Shown: in pieces, positions 32,025 through 41,389 of the stretch
Layout of the letters: every line of letters begins with the position of its first letter
How positions within the stretch are numbered: the stretch's first letter is position 1
DNA from: Entamoeba invadens IP1
Lineage: Eukaryota > Evosea > Mastigamoebida > Endamoebidae
NCBI RefSeq assembly: GCF_000330505.1
Contig: NW_004440189.1
Location: forward strand, 787,704-851,703
DNA length: 64,000 bases
Reading direction: 5' to 3'
The notes under the pieces: generated by a model
Database searches by the model: none
Told to the model about the DNA's origin: nothing
What the model saw: the letters and a program-made list of their open reading frames with translations, nothing else
Program-made: the position numbers and the translations under genes

Positions 32025-32214
32025 CTGATTTGATACAAATAATATACGAAGTGATTATTTTTATAATACTCTAATAATATAATTATTATAATTTTATAAT
32101 ATGATAAATAATACCAATTTATGATATAATTATTATAAAAAACTACTCTAAGAGGAATTATTTCTCAAAAACAAAAGCTATCCACAAAATAGAAAAGTAA
32201 CTAATGCATTACTA

Positions 32215-34389
32215 TTAGTTCTTGAAAATCTCTTTTCTCACGTACCTCTTGTAGTCGACGATATCGCCTGGGAACTTGTCTAAAGTCTTGTCGTGCAAGT
32301 GCCAAATCTCATCACAGACCTGGCTGATCAAACGCTCGTCGTGTGTAATAATCAACACACCACCTTGGAACACAGACAAACTTCGTGCTAACGCTTCAAC
32401 TGTTTCGATATCCAAGTGATTTGAAGGTTCATCGAGTAATAACAAATGTGGCTGTTTGTAAGCCAAGTCTGCGAAGACCACACGTGACTTCTGACCTCCA
32501 GAAAGTGTGTCTAACCTCTGTAAAGAGGAGTCTCCCGAGATACCAAACTTACCAAGATGTGTTCTAATCTCTTGAACAGTCTTTTCTGGATATTTATTCT
32601 GGAAGAATTGAATGGCATTCACCTTGAAATTGAGCTGGTCGACAAAGTGCTGTGCAAAGACGCCAATTCGCGCCTTTCGATTTCGCTGTACTGTACCTTC
32701 TACTGGAGACAACGAGTTGATCAAAAGCTTTAAGAACGTGGTTTTACCACAACCATTACGTCCGACTAAAGCAACACGACTCTCCATAGTCAACGCGAAG
32801 TTTAAGTCTCTGAACAGTATTTTTTCGGGGCTGTATCCAAATGAAATATCATGGAAAGATACAATACTTGTATCAAGCGGTTCGACTTCGGGGAAGTTCA
32901 ACGAGACCTCTGCGTCGTCGATAACAGTGCTGACCTCTTTCATCTTTTCCATCATCTTAATTCTGCTTTGCACTTGTGGGCCACGTGTTGCGGAGTATCT
33001 AAATCTGTCAATGAATTGTTGGATGTGTTTCTTTTGTAATTGCTGTGCGTCGTACTCCCGTTGCTGCTGCAAAATTCTCTTCTGCATAGTCGCTTCGAAA
33101 GTGTCGTAATCGCCCGGATAACACATCAAATGATGGTCTTTGAAGTGGATGATATCCGTGACAATTGCATTCAAGAATTGTCTCTGATGGGAGACTAACA
33201 AGATGGTTCCTTCCCACGTCTTCAAGACTTCCTCAAGCCAAACCAACGCGTGGAAATCCAAGTGATTAGAAGGTTCATCGAGAAGTAACAAGTCCGGCTT
33301 CATATAAATTGCTTTTGCAATGGAAATTCTCATTCTCCACCCACCAGAAAACTCTTTGGTTGGTCTGTAAAGGTCTTGTGGTGTGAATTGCAAGCCACCC
33401 AATATGGTTTTGATGCGAGACTCTGCCGTGTCGGCTTCCATGTCCTCCAATTTTGCAATGGTGGAGTTAATCTTTTCTGCATTGACCAATGGCTCTTTCT
33501 CCAACTCAACTAAGTCTGCTTTTGTTTTCACCAATTCTTCATTTGCTTCGTAAACAGTTTGATAGACAGTTCTATCGTCACCGTTGACTTCTTGTTCAAT
33601 GAAATGAAGTGTCATGTTGTCTGGAATCGCAACTTGTCTTGTCGCTATCACACGCATCAAAGTGGACTTCCCACATCCGTTTCTACCAATCAAACCGTAT
33701 CGCCTTCCACTTGCTAAGGTCAAGTCGGCATTCTCCAAAAGAAGGTTTTTACCATACGCGATACTGATGTTGTCTTGTTTGACGTCTTTACAGTTCTGGT
33801 CGACCTTAGCTCTGTTGAGAGAAATTGTAGGTGCAGTGACAAACCCTGCCTCTTCTTGCATTTTCTTCTTCTTTTTCTCAATTTCGGCTTTCTTCTTCTC
33901 CAATTTGGCTTCGCTCTTCTCAAGCTGCTTCTCTTGGACTAATGTCTTCTTAAACATAGTACCTCCCAAAAGTGTGTTATCCAATTTTTCGACGTTGTAT
34001 GTTTGTTTCAACTTCTTTGCATTCGAGATGATGTCGTACTCTAATGGTCTGTTCTTCAATTTCTCGCTGATTATCTTCTTCATCTTAGACTCGGTGTTGC
34101 ACGCTTCTACCGACTTCATGATCTCGAGCATTCTAACTTCAATATCGGACTTAATCATAGCACGAGTGCTTATCAAAGAGTCAATGTAGTTCGCAACGAC
34201 TGGATCAACAGCATTATCATACTCTTCCACCTCAAACTCTGCGGCACCGACTTTGTGTTCCTTCATTTCTTTGACCTCTTCTTCCTCCTTTTTAATCTCT
34301 TCCTCGACTTTTTCTTCAACTTTTTCAAACTCTTGGTTCTCAATCTCGGCGTGGATCACAGGTCCTGGGCTCTTAGTATCTTCCGCCAT
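32215..34389 (-). CDS. ABCF-family ATPase, GCN20/ABCF3-like
   Basis: The 724-aa protein has an acidic N-terminal region (1-190) and two ABC cassettes. Cassette 1: GLIGRNGCGKST, signature FSGGWRMR, Walker B LLLLDEPSNHLD. Cassette 2: ALVGRNGCGKTT, signature LSGGQKSR, LLLLDEPSNHLD. Between them is the long charged linker (FEATMQKRILQQQREYDAQQLQKKH) typical of ABCF. There is no membrane domain, so it is a soluble translation factor. GCN20/ABCF3 acts with GCN1 on stalled ribosomes and eIF2-kinase signalling; the N-terminal half is the part that binds GCN1. The catalytic Glu after each Walker B Asp is present. Confidence 0.93.
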   Translation of the reverse strand: MAEDTKSPGPVIHAEIENQEFEKVEEKVEEEIKKEEEEVKEMKEHKVGAAEFEVEEYDNAVDPVVANYIDSLISTRAMIKSDIEVRMLEIMKSVEACNTESKMKKIISEKLKNRPLEYDIISNAKKLKQTYNVEKLDNTLLGGTMFKKTLVQEKQLEKSEAKLEKKKAEIEKKKKKMQEEAGFVTAPTISLNRAKVDQNCKDVKQDNISIAYGKNLLLENADLTLASGRRYGLIGRNGCGKSTLMRVIATRQVAIPDNMTLHFIEQEVNGDDRTVYQTVYEANEELVKTKADLVELEKEPLVNAEKINSTIAKLEDMEADTAESRIKTILGGLQFTPQDLYRPTKEFSGGWRMRISIAKAIYMKPDLLLLDEPSNHLDFHALVWLEEVLKTWEGTILLVSHQRQFLNAIVTDIIHFKDHHLMCYPGDYDTFEATMQKRILQQQREYDAQQLQKKHIQQFIDRFRYSATRGPQVQSRIKMMEKMKEVSTVIDDAEVSLNFPEVEPLDTSIVSFHDISFGYSPEKILFRDLNFALTMESRVALVGRNGCGKTTFLKLLINSLSPVEGTVQRNRKARIGVFAQHFVDQLNFKVNAIQFFQNKYPEKTVQEIRTHLGKFGISGDSSLQRLDTLSGGQKSRVVFADLAYKQPHLLLLDEPSNHLDIETVEALARSLSVFQGGVLIITHDERLISQVCDEIWHLHDKTLDKFPGDIVDYKRYVRKEIFKN

Positions 34390-34567
34390 AAACGACTCTG
34401 CTCTTTTTCTGTTTCAAAACAAAAAAATTGAAAGAAAGGAGGAAACCCTGTTTTGCGGTTGAGTTTTGTCTTTACTTGTATTCATTTTTGGACACAATTA
34501 TAGTTTTTAATGGTAAAAAAGAATTAAAAAAAAGGTTTGACTATATAAACTCAAATTACTATTGGTG

Positions 34568-35083
34568 ATGGACATTTTTGTTGTTTCAGCAAATAAACCA
34601 CTCAAATTTAACGCCCCATCGAACGGGTCTTATTTTACAATCAGACAAGCAACACTTGAGGGAGATTATGCTACACAACTCTTCATCACAGTCGACAGCA
34701 AAACAGTGTTGTTGTGCACTTTAAGCCTTGCAGTCCCACAACACACAATTCAGCTTGCTTTTAACAAAGACATCGAATTGACTGTTGTAGGAAAATGCTC
34801 AATTCACGTCGCAATCAATTACAACAAAGAGATTGGGGTAGACCCACAAATCGAGTCGAATAACGAAAAGAAGAAGAAGAAGATGTATGAAGAAGCAGAA
34901 GACGACTTGGATGACTCGGGTGATTCGAGTGATTCATATGATTTAGATAATTTAGATGAAGACATTTTACCCGATGATAACATGGATTTGGATGACGAAA
35001 GTTCTGACGACGAGATGTTGAACCCCAGATACAAATCAAAGTCCATTCGCAAAGTACCAACCAAAAGGATGAAAAAGCACTAG
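34568..35083 (+). CDS. Nucleoplasmin-like histone chaperone
   Basis: From the ATG at 34568 the protein is 171 aa. The N-terminal 95 residues match the nucleoplasmin-like fold found in FKBP39/FPR3 and plant HD2 (NKPLKFNAPSNGSYFTIRQA, TVLLCTLSLAVPQHTIQL, ELTVVGKCSIHV). A basic KKKKK patch is followed by an acidic tract (EDDLDDSGDSSDSYDLDN and more), then basic RKVPTKRMKKH. The fold forms pentamers that bind histones through acidic tracts. No FKBP isomerase domain follows, so it is a minimal form. Location is likely nuclear or nucleolar. Confidence 0.82.
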   Translation: MDIFVVSANKPLKFNAPSNGSYFTIRQATLEGDYATQLFITVDSKTVLLCTLSLAVPQHTIQLAFNKDIELTVVGKCSIHVAINYNKEIGVDPQIESNNEKKKKKMYEEAEDDLDDSGDSSDSYDLDNLDEDILPDDNMDLDDESSDDEMLNPRYKSKSIRKVPTKRMKKH

Positions 35084-35158
35084 AAAGAGTTGAATTGAAT
35101 GGAAATTGACTTTGTGTCTCACCGAACACATCACAACGAAGATGAATAACACCAAAAA

Positions 35159-36649
35159 TTATACTAATGGAACTTCAACGGGTTTTTCTGTGATAGTTTT
35201 GATTGCAGTGTCCTTCTTAGCCTTTTTGATGACGACTTCAAAGTTCGACACCAAGTCGGTGAACATTGGTCTTTCGGTATCATTCATTGCACAGCAGTTG
35301 TTAATAATGTTTGTGATATGAAATGGAATGAGTCGAGCAAACTGTGGTAAGACAGTTCCTCCTTCCCCGATAGGGTTAGTACTGAGTAATTCGGTGATAA
35401 TGTGGAACACTAAAACACCATAAGAATACACATCACACCGAGTAGTATATGATGCATCAATTGAAGTGATTTCTGGCGGCATACGGAAGTTCTCATTTTG
35501 ATTGGAATAGAGTGGGGGAGTCACTTTACTTGTCCCAACCTTTGAAATTCGTTCGCAACTGCAAATATCGCCTAACTTGCAATTCACAACATCGTTCTCG
35601 TCAACAGAAAAAACAAAGACACTGTCGCATCTTAAGTCTCTATGGACAATTTGCGAGCTCTGCAAGAATTCCATAGCCTTTGCAATGTCTTGGCAGAACT
35701 TGTATTTCAGCACACGACTGATCTCCTTTCCACTCTTCTCAGACTCATTCAAAAAGTGCGTCATAGTGCCGTAATTGGGAAATTCAAATACCAGCGCGTT
35801 GTCAATGTCAACTGAATTAAGGCAGAGTGCGATTTGTGGACATCTCATACTTTGATGAATGATTTTTTGCTTGTCGAAGAGTGCTTTAGCTTACTGTGAG
35901 TCGATTTGATATCAAGAAACTTTTAGAAATAAGAAACAAACACTCTTGGTCTTGTCCCAGAAGCTTTGTGTAGATGACTGATTGTCCACAAAACGTGTCA
36001 AGCCGTTTTACAAAAGACAGTGTTTTCTTTCTTATCAAATCGGGGAATATTTCAACATCTCTTGGATCAGGGTCACTAAACTCTGCTTTAGTAATCACAA
36101 GAGAGACTTCAGTGAGTCCTCTCAGAGTCAAGTATCCAATTAAATGTTCGCTCTGTGTTGGAACTGCATACTCAAAGTAAAATCTGATATTGAATATGAT
36201 AGAAGGCTTCAAAAAGGTGAATATAAAATTGATAGTAGACATCATTGTATCTGGTTTAGAAGCGATTCTTTTGGGTTTGGGTGGTATGTCACACTCAATT
36301 GTGATGAAGTCCTTCACTTTAATAGTTTTACCTTCGACTTTAATTAAGTGTGTAAGGAAGTCTCCAGCTTTCTTTTGTGGTTTCCAACAGACAAATTCGA
36401 CTTCATCGTTCTCGTCTGTCTTTGTAGTGTCTAAAATCTTATTGTCCAACACCTGAATACCAAGAAACGATATTGGTACCTTGTCCAAAATTGGTTTTGT
36501 TTCAAAACATATTTTACACTGTTGAGGAATGTTCGTTGGCAGTTGGTGTGAAAACTTTTCAAACCATTGTTCGACCTAGCTGTTAACATAATTTCAACAC
36601 CAATCGACAACACTTGACAAACAGATTCTGGTGTAAAGATGGGATTCAT
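35159..36649 (-). CDS. TKL-type pseudokinase, three exons
   Basis: Exons 36649-36623 (nine codons), 36575-35942 and about 35889-35159 join across a 47-nt intron (GTTTGT...TAG) and a 52-nt intron (GTTTGT...AAG), giving about 463 aa; an alternative acceptor six bases further on (at 35884, also AAG) keeps frame. N-terminal 215 residues are unassigned (VEQWFEKFSHQLP). The kinase-like part has a regulatory-helix-like MRCPQIALCL, HRDLRCDS, LGDICSC and MPPEI, DVYSYGVLVFHII. No glycine-rich loop is visible, the catalytic-loop Asn is Ser, and DFG is DIC. The HRD Asp and DIC Asp remain. I infer a regulatory pseudokinase with little or no catalysis. Confidence 0.75.
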
Positions 36650-36870
36650 CTGTATTTATATAGTTCATATTTTTGTTGTTATCTGTATGGTTATATTACT
36701 AGTTAATTTATTATAATTAAATCTATAAAACACACTCAATTGAATTAATGTATTTTATTTGCTTTACACACCTCCCGTCCAAAAATTTTTAAACATGCAA
36801 AGGAAATAACATTTTTAACACAAATTTGGAATAAAAAAATGTTATAGAAAGAACTACTATAAACCCTACT

Positions 36871-37950
36871 ATGTCATCAAGTGTGTGGCTAAGCTGGGAC
36901 GACTGGCGTCGCGCCCAAAGTGTTATTGTCGAGGCGTTACAAGACCCAACAGAAGCACATGTGACAGAAGCGCTCGATGCAATTGAATTGTGGACGAATC
37001 GACAAATACTGAACGTGCAAATAGAAGCGACGGTCGACGTTTTTAATTCGATTAAAGCGTATGTGAAAATGCCGGAACTGTTCACAAGTGTTGCGTCGTT
37101 CACTATCGTACGTTTTGTGAATGGGATGGTCGATGCTCCACAACAGTTTGGAGCGCAGCACAGAACGGTGTATATGGTTTCTTTAGAGCAAAAAGTGCCA
37201 ACCATTTTAGTTGATATGAGACATTCCATTACACATGGAATCTTACCTTCACGTCCAGTCTTATTTGAGATGATTAAAATCATTTCCGAATTTTTAGTTG
37301 TGAGGTATTGGCGAACAGAAGAAAACGAGTCGACGCCAATGTGGTTTTCTGAATTAAAACGTGCGATAACCAGAAACGACGTGGACCGACTGAAAGACAT
37401 CATAACAGACGGTCTTAAAAACTTGACAACAGCTGGAGTGTTTTCAATCTCTAAAGATATCGCGAGACTTGCTGGTACAGACATGTCACCACATTGGAAA
37501 ACACTTGTGAAGTATTTGTGTAATAGAGTCGGGTTTGCAGACGCTTTGGTTATGGGCGCGACTCTCCAGTTCTGTGCGGATACAACAGATATTGGACTTG
37601 CGAATTGGTTGCTCTATTTGCTCAAGAATTATAACACTGACATACAACCTATTGTCGAAGTCTTCATTCAAAACGGGTTAATTTTTGACGTAAACGTTCA
37701 AGAGCTTCTTGTTAAAAGTATTCCAATGATCAACGCAAAACAGAAAGGGTTTTTGGACGCTTACATCGTCGTGAAGAAAAACGCTCAACCTAATGTTACT
37801 CTGAAAACCTTAACTGACTTCTTGGAGTCAAAACCACAACTAAAAACAGAGAAGGTTGGACGCTGGACTAGAGTACCACGACTCAACTACTTCACCACAG
37901 ACCAACAGAGTCTTGTCATACCTCAAGATGCCAAGATGTATGTCGTTTGA
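36871..37950 (+). CDS. LAS1: LAS1-family pre-rRNA processing protein
   Basis: The 359-aa product begins VWLSWDDWRRAQSVIVEAL, then AIELWTNR and VASFTIVRFVNGMVD, followed by VPTILVDMRHSITHGILPS. The last block contains the RHxxTH motif (Arg-His-Ser-Ile-Thr-His), the HEPN-type nuclease site of LAS1. LAS1 cleaves the C2 site in ITS2 during 60S maturation, working with Grc3 kinase. The catalytic His and Arg are kept, so activity is expected. The C-terminal half is helical and less conserved. It is transcribed divergently from the pseudokinase with about 220 bases between starts. Confidence 0.92.
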   Translation: MSSSVWLSWDDWRRAQSVIVEALQDPTEAHVTEALDAIELWTNRQILNVQIEATVDVFNSIKAYVKMPELFTSVASFTIVRFVNGMVDAPQQFGAQHRTVYMVSLEQKVPTILVDMRHSITHGILPSRPVLFEMIKIISEFLVVRYWRTEENESTPMWFSELKRAITRNDVDRLKDIITDGLKNLTTAGVFSISKDIARLAGTDMSPHWKTLVKYLCNRVGFADALVMGATLQFCADTTDIGLANWLLYLLKNYNTDIQPIVEVFIQNGLIFDVNVQELLVKSIPMINAKQKGFLDAYIVVKKNAQPNVTLKTLTDFLESKPQLKTEKVGRWTRVPRLNYFTTDQQSLVIPQDAKMYVV

Positions 37951-38071
37951 TTGAATTGAATGTTTAGTATTCTTTTATTATTAAGTTAAACTATTATGTT
38001 CTATTGAAGATGTTTTAAAAATAGATAGAATACTTATTAGAAAAGAATAGAATAAAAATGAAGATAAATAC

Positions 38072-39307
38072 TTATTTCTTTTGTAACTCTAACTTCTTTT
38101 TAACGGTCGTCGCAGTGATTATTGCAATAATCGTAAAGAGTGAAATGAATATCCGGATTATCAAAAACGCCAGTGCATATCTGAATATGCACTCAGTAAT
38201 AACATCGAGATGGGGGAGTTGTTTAAGAGTGAGTTGTGATGTATTGTTTTTAAGATATGGAGGTGTTTCGAATGGGTCGCTCATTGGTGCAAAGATTGTT
38301 GCGAAGTTCTTTGTGTCATTAAAATACAGCATCATCGCATTTGATATATAAATTCGCATTTTATTCAACCCCCACTCATGTGTTGGCAACGACTGAATAG
38401 TTTGTATGACGTCTTCGCTTTGGATTATGAGTTCTTCATTCTCCAAGAACATCCCTGCGACAAAGTAAAAGTGGGTGTGCAACATTTCCGTTGTCATCAA
38501 TGCGTCAAACAAATAAAACACATAAGGTGCGTAGAAGTTCCGAGTGAACGGACATATGAAGGAGCGTGTTGCGATCATATATGCTGTGGGATACTCTTGT
38601 AAGAATGTATGTAAAATAGGGTGGTGGACTTCAATCAACTTTTCTAGCACTTGTATAGCATTAAATATCCTTCCAAAATCCGCCTCGAGTAATTCTCTGT
38701 ATTTTTCTAATACTATACTCATCGTGAAGTAACAATCCGCTTCAATTTGTAACAACCATTTATCAGTGAAGAGTGCTATATCGCTAATATCTCTCGCCTC
38801 TTCAAATGGTACATGTTCAAATAAGAATGGAAGAATGATAACAGCGACCCAATCTAATAACCCTTGGAAGAATAGAATATCAGCGTGCTCAAAAGACCAC
38901 ACAACACTGATCCTTTCTAACATCTTTAATGTCACTTAAAGTCGATAATACCTTAATCTTTAGTAACAAACTTGACAAAATTGTTTACACTTGAAGATCT
39001 TGAAAGGTTTCAGACTCATACGTGGAATGTCTTTCCCAATTTGGTCTTTAACATTCTTCCATGCTTTTGGATATTTGTGTTTCGTAACGTGGAAATGGAA
39101 ATTAACCAAATTGCAATATTCCGCCTTTTTGATTTTTTGCTTGGCTTCGTGGAGAGAAGTGTCCTCTGGAAGATATCCACTTAATACTTTCCAAACAACA
39201 GGACGAAGTTTGTCTGTTATACCGTGTTGTGCATATTGTCGGAGTACATCTTTGCATACTACTTGAGTTGACGAGAAGTAACTGTCCAGTGTCGACTGGT
39301 CGCTCAT
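38072..39307 (-). CDS. TBC1D20-like tail-anchored Rab GAP, two exons
   Basis: Exons 39307-38972 and 38923-38072 join in phase 0 across a 48-nt intron (GTTTGT...AAAG), giving 395 aa. The TBC domain shows ITDKLRPVVWKVLSGYLP, IGKDIPRM with the arginine finger, and ILFFQGLLDWVAVI with the glutamine finger. LHTFLQE, FYAPYVFYLFDALM and FYFVAGMFLENEELI match TBC1D20, the Rab1 GAP of the ER. The C-terminus ends with a single hydrophobic helix (FRYALAFLIIRIFISLFTIIAII) followed by a basic tail TTVKKKLELQKK, the tail anchor expected of that subfamily. ER or Golgi membrane location is likely. Confidence 0.88.
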
Positions 39308-39611
39308 CTGGTTTGTGTTTTTAAGTTGAAGAGTTATAAAAAGCAATTAGTTTAATTTATTATATTAAACCAATTTAATTGTTATTAAATAAATAATTAT
39401 ACATATATTATAGATTTAATGCTGTTTTTTTATTATAATAAAACTATAATTAATAGTATATATATTTATATTATTTTAAGGTATTTAGATATTATATTTA
39501 TTGATTATAATGGAGTAAAACTATAAGTATAGTTTTAAAAATAACAAATTATAGTAAATACAACGTGTTATTAAAATATAATTGAAAACTAATAAAAAAC
39601 AACCCAGAGTC
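39308..39611. other. A/T-rich divergent spacer
   Basis: About 300 bases, over 85% A/T by eye, separating the TBC1D20-like and TFIIIC-like genes. No gene or repeat recognised. Confidence 0.5.
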
Positions 39612-41320
39612 ATGCAGAACGTGTTCCATACCTCAACATTTACTCCACTATTGAGCTCATCGAGTCGGGGAAATCTCGGGGTTGGTGGTTCAAACATCTG
39701 TTACATCTCCGATCCAGACACAAATTATTTGATCAATTTGGAAATGCCATTACACGAAAATGTCGATATTGGGATGCCTACCCGGAGCAACGCAACTTTT
39801 GTGATCCCAGGAAACGACTACAAAACGGTGACGAACAACGTCACGTCGATGAACTGGAGCAAGAACGACTACAGGCCAAATAAAGAATCGTTGTTGGTTT
39901 GTTGGAATTGCCAAACCCTTGTTATGTACACTGAGCAAAAGAACATGACGACGCCAACAGAGTTATGGAAGATTGAGAAGAATGTCAGTGAGTTACTTCA
40001 TGACAAGTTGGAGAATATATGGAGCGACGAAGATAAAAACAACGAAACGAATCACGAGGAAGATAGTGACACATTGATTAAGAGGGGATACGAACTCTTC
40101 ATAATAAATGCTGTATTTACAGAGAATAATAATGCTATTGTTCTAACACCAAATTCGTTGTTTCATATCAACTTATTTTCCGATGAAGTCACATTAGTCG
40201 AACTTGAAAATGACAGCAAGAATGTTGTGACATATCCACAAGACGGGAAATTGTTTTGTATTGTTGGAAATATCTTTGGTCAGCTGGATGTGTATTGTTT
40301 TCAAGACGGGAACTTCACAACAAAAAGAACAAAAATACTCGACAAGGACTTTTGTTTGCCGAACAGCCTTGTCATTATACAAAACAAACTCTTTGTGCTC
40401 AAGTCGACATTCATGTACATTGTGGATTTGACAAATTACGATGTAGTAGAAAGGCTCTGTGTTGGTCTAGTCAGCTCATTGTTAAAAAGTAGTGACGGAA
40501 ATATATTGTTACACGACTATAATAACACAGTCAGAGTGTTTGACGTTGGAAAGCATACAATAGATTTTGTGTGTGAGAATGCAGTCGCAGTAACTGAGAG
40601 TTGTGGGTGCGTCTCAGTCTTAATTCCCCAACAAAACGTTTTGAACCATTCGATATACCCAAACCACTTGCTTATGCGATTTAAGAACATTCAACACCAA
40701 CAAAGTGGTGTTTTTGAAAGACATTGTATCAACGAAATGGAGGTGATGTGGGACAAAATGAAAACATTGACCACGCAGTTTCGAAGTAATGGAACCCTGT
40801 TGGAGCGCGATGACACACAAAAAAAGATTATTGAATTAAGACGCGAGATAAGTTTCTTTATCTTGATGAAGTTGTTTGCAATACTTTTTGAAGAAAAGAT
40901 CGAATTCCAAAACATCCCAAAAGAACTCCAAGAAATGGTTTTGAACTACGAGTCTTACATTGGTCATTTTGAATGCCCTGTTTATTACCAACAATATCTT
41001 GTGGAGTCTAAGGGTATATGCCCACTCTGCAAAAAGCCAAGTGAATTACATAGCGGGATTTCTGTGTGCGAGTTGAATCACCAATTCGACATCTGTTCAA
41101 ACACAAAACAAACAGTGTTGTACCCTTATNNNNNNNNNNNNNNNNNNNNNNNNNNNNNNNNNNNNNNNNNNNNNNNNNNNNNNNNNNNNNNNNNNNNNNN
41201 NNNNNNNNNNNNNNNNNNNNNNNNNNNNNCAAATTATCTGGACTCTTCGAGGCGATCCACTGCACGCCAACGACGTGCTTCTATTGTGGTGAGCCAACAA
41301 AGAACTTGTTGTATTTGTGA
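39612..41320 (+). CDS. TFIIIC-like WD/zinc-finger protein (GTF3C4-type), interrupted by gap
   Basis: From the ATG at 39612 the protein has a beta-propeller-like N-terminal region (for example TNNVTSMNWSKND, SLLVCWNCQTLVMY, KLFVLKSTFMYIVDL) and a helical middle. It then carries a zinc-finger start GICPLCKKPSEL, GISVCELNHQFDIC that resembles the zf-TFIIIC domain. The 100-N gap at 41130-41229 interrupts this finger. After the gap the natural frame is the one reading AIHCTPTTCFYCGEPTKNLLYL (stop at 41320), which supplies a further CXXC. The frame that runs uninterrupted through the N run gives a nonsense tail, so the true gap is not 100 bases long or not 1 modulo 3. TFIIIC recruits Pol III factors to tRNA genes; subunit identity is tentative. 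Confidence 0.6.
41130..41229. other. Assembly gap (100 N)
   Basis: A run of exactly 100 unknown bases inside the zinc-finger region of the TFIIIC-like gene. The change of coding frame across it indicates that its real length differs from 100 by a number not divisible by three. Confidence 0.99.
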
Positions 41321-41389
41321 AAGTGTATTTGTTATTGTATAGTTTCTTTTATTAATGTTTACTATTAAAATATCGGTTTTTGATTCCTC

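Noticed and set aside
32612..34189. Long plus-strand frames opposite the ABCF gene
   Set aside because: They are antisense to conserved ABC cassettes and have the skewed Ser/Cys/Phe composition of shadow frames.
36789..37484. 231-codon antisense frame over LAS1
   Set aside because: It mirrors the LAS1 coding frame; LAS1 has a clear family match, the antisense frame has none.
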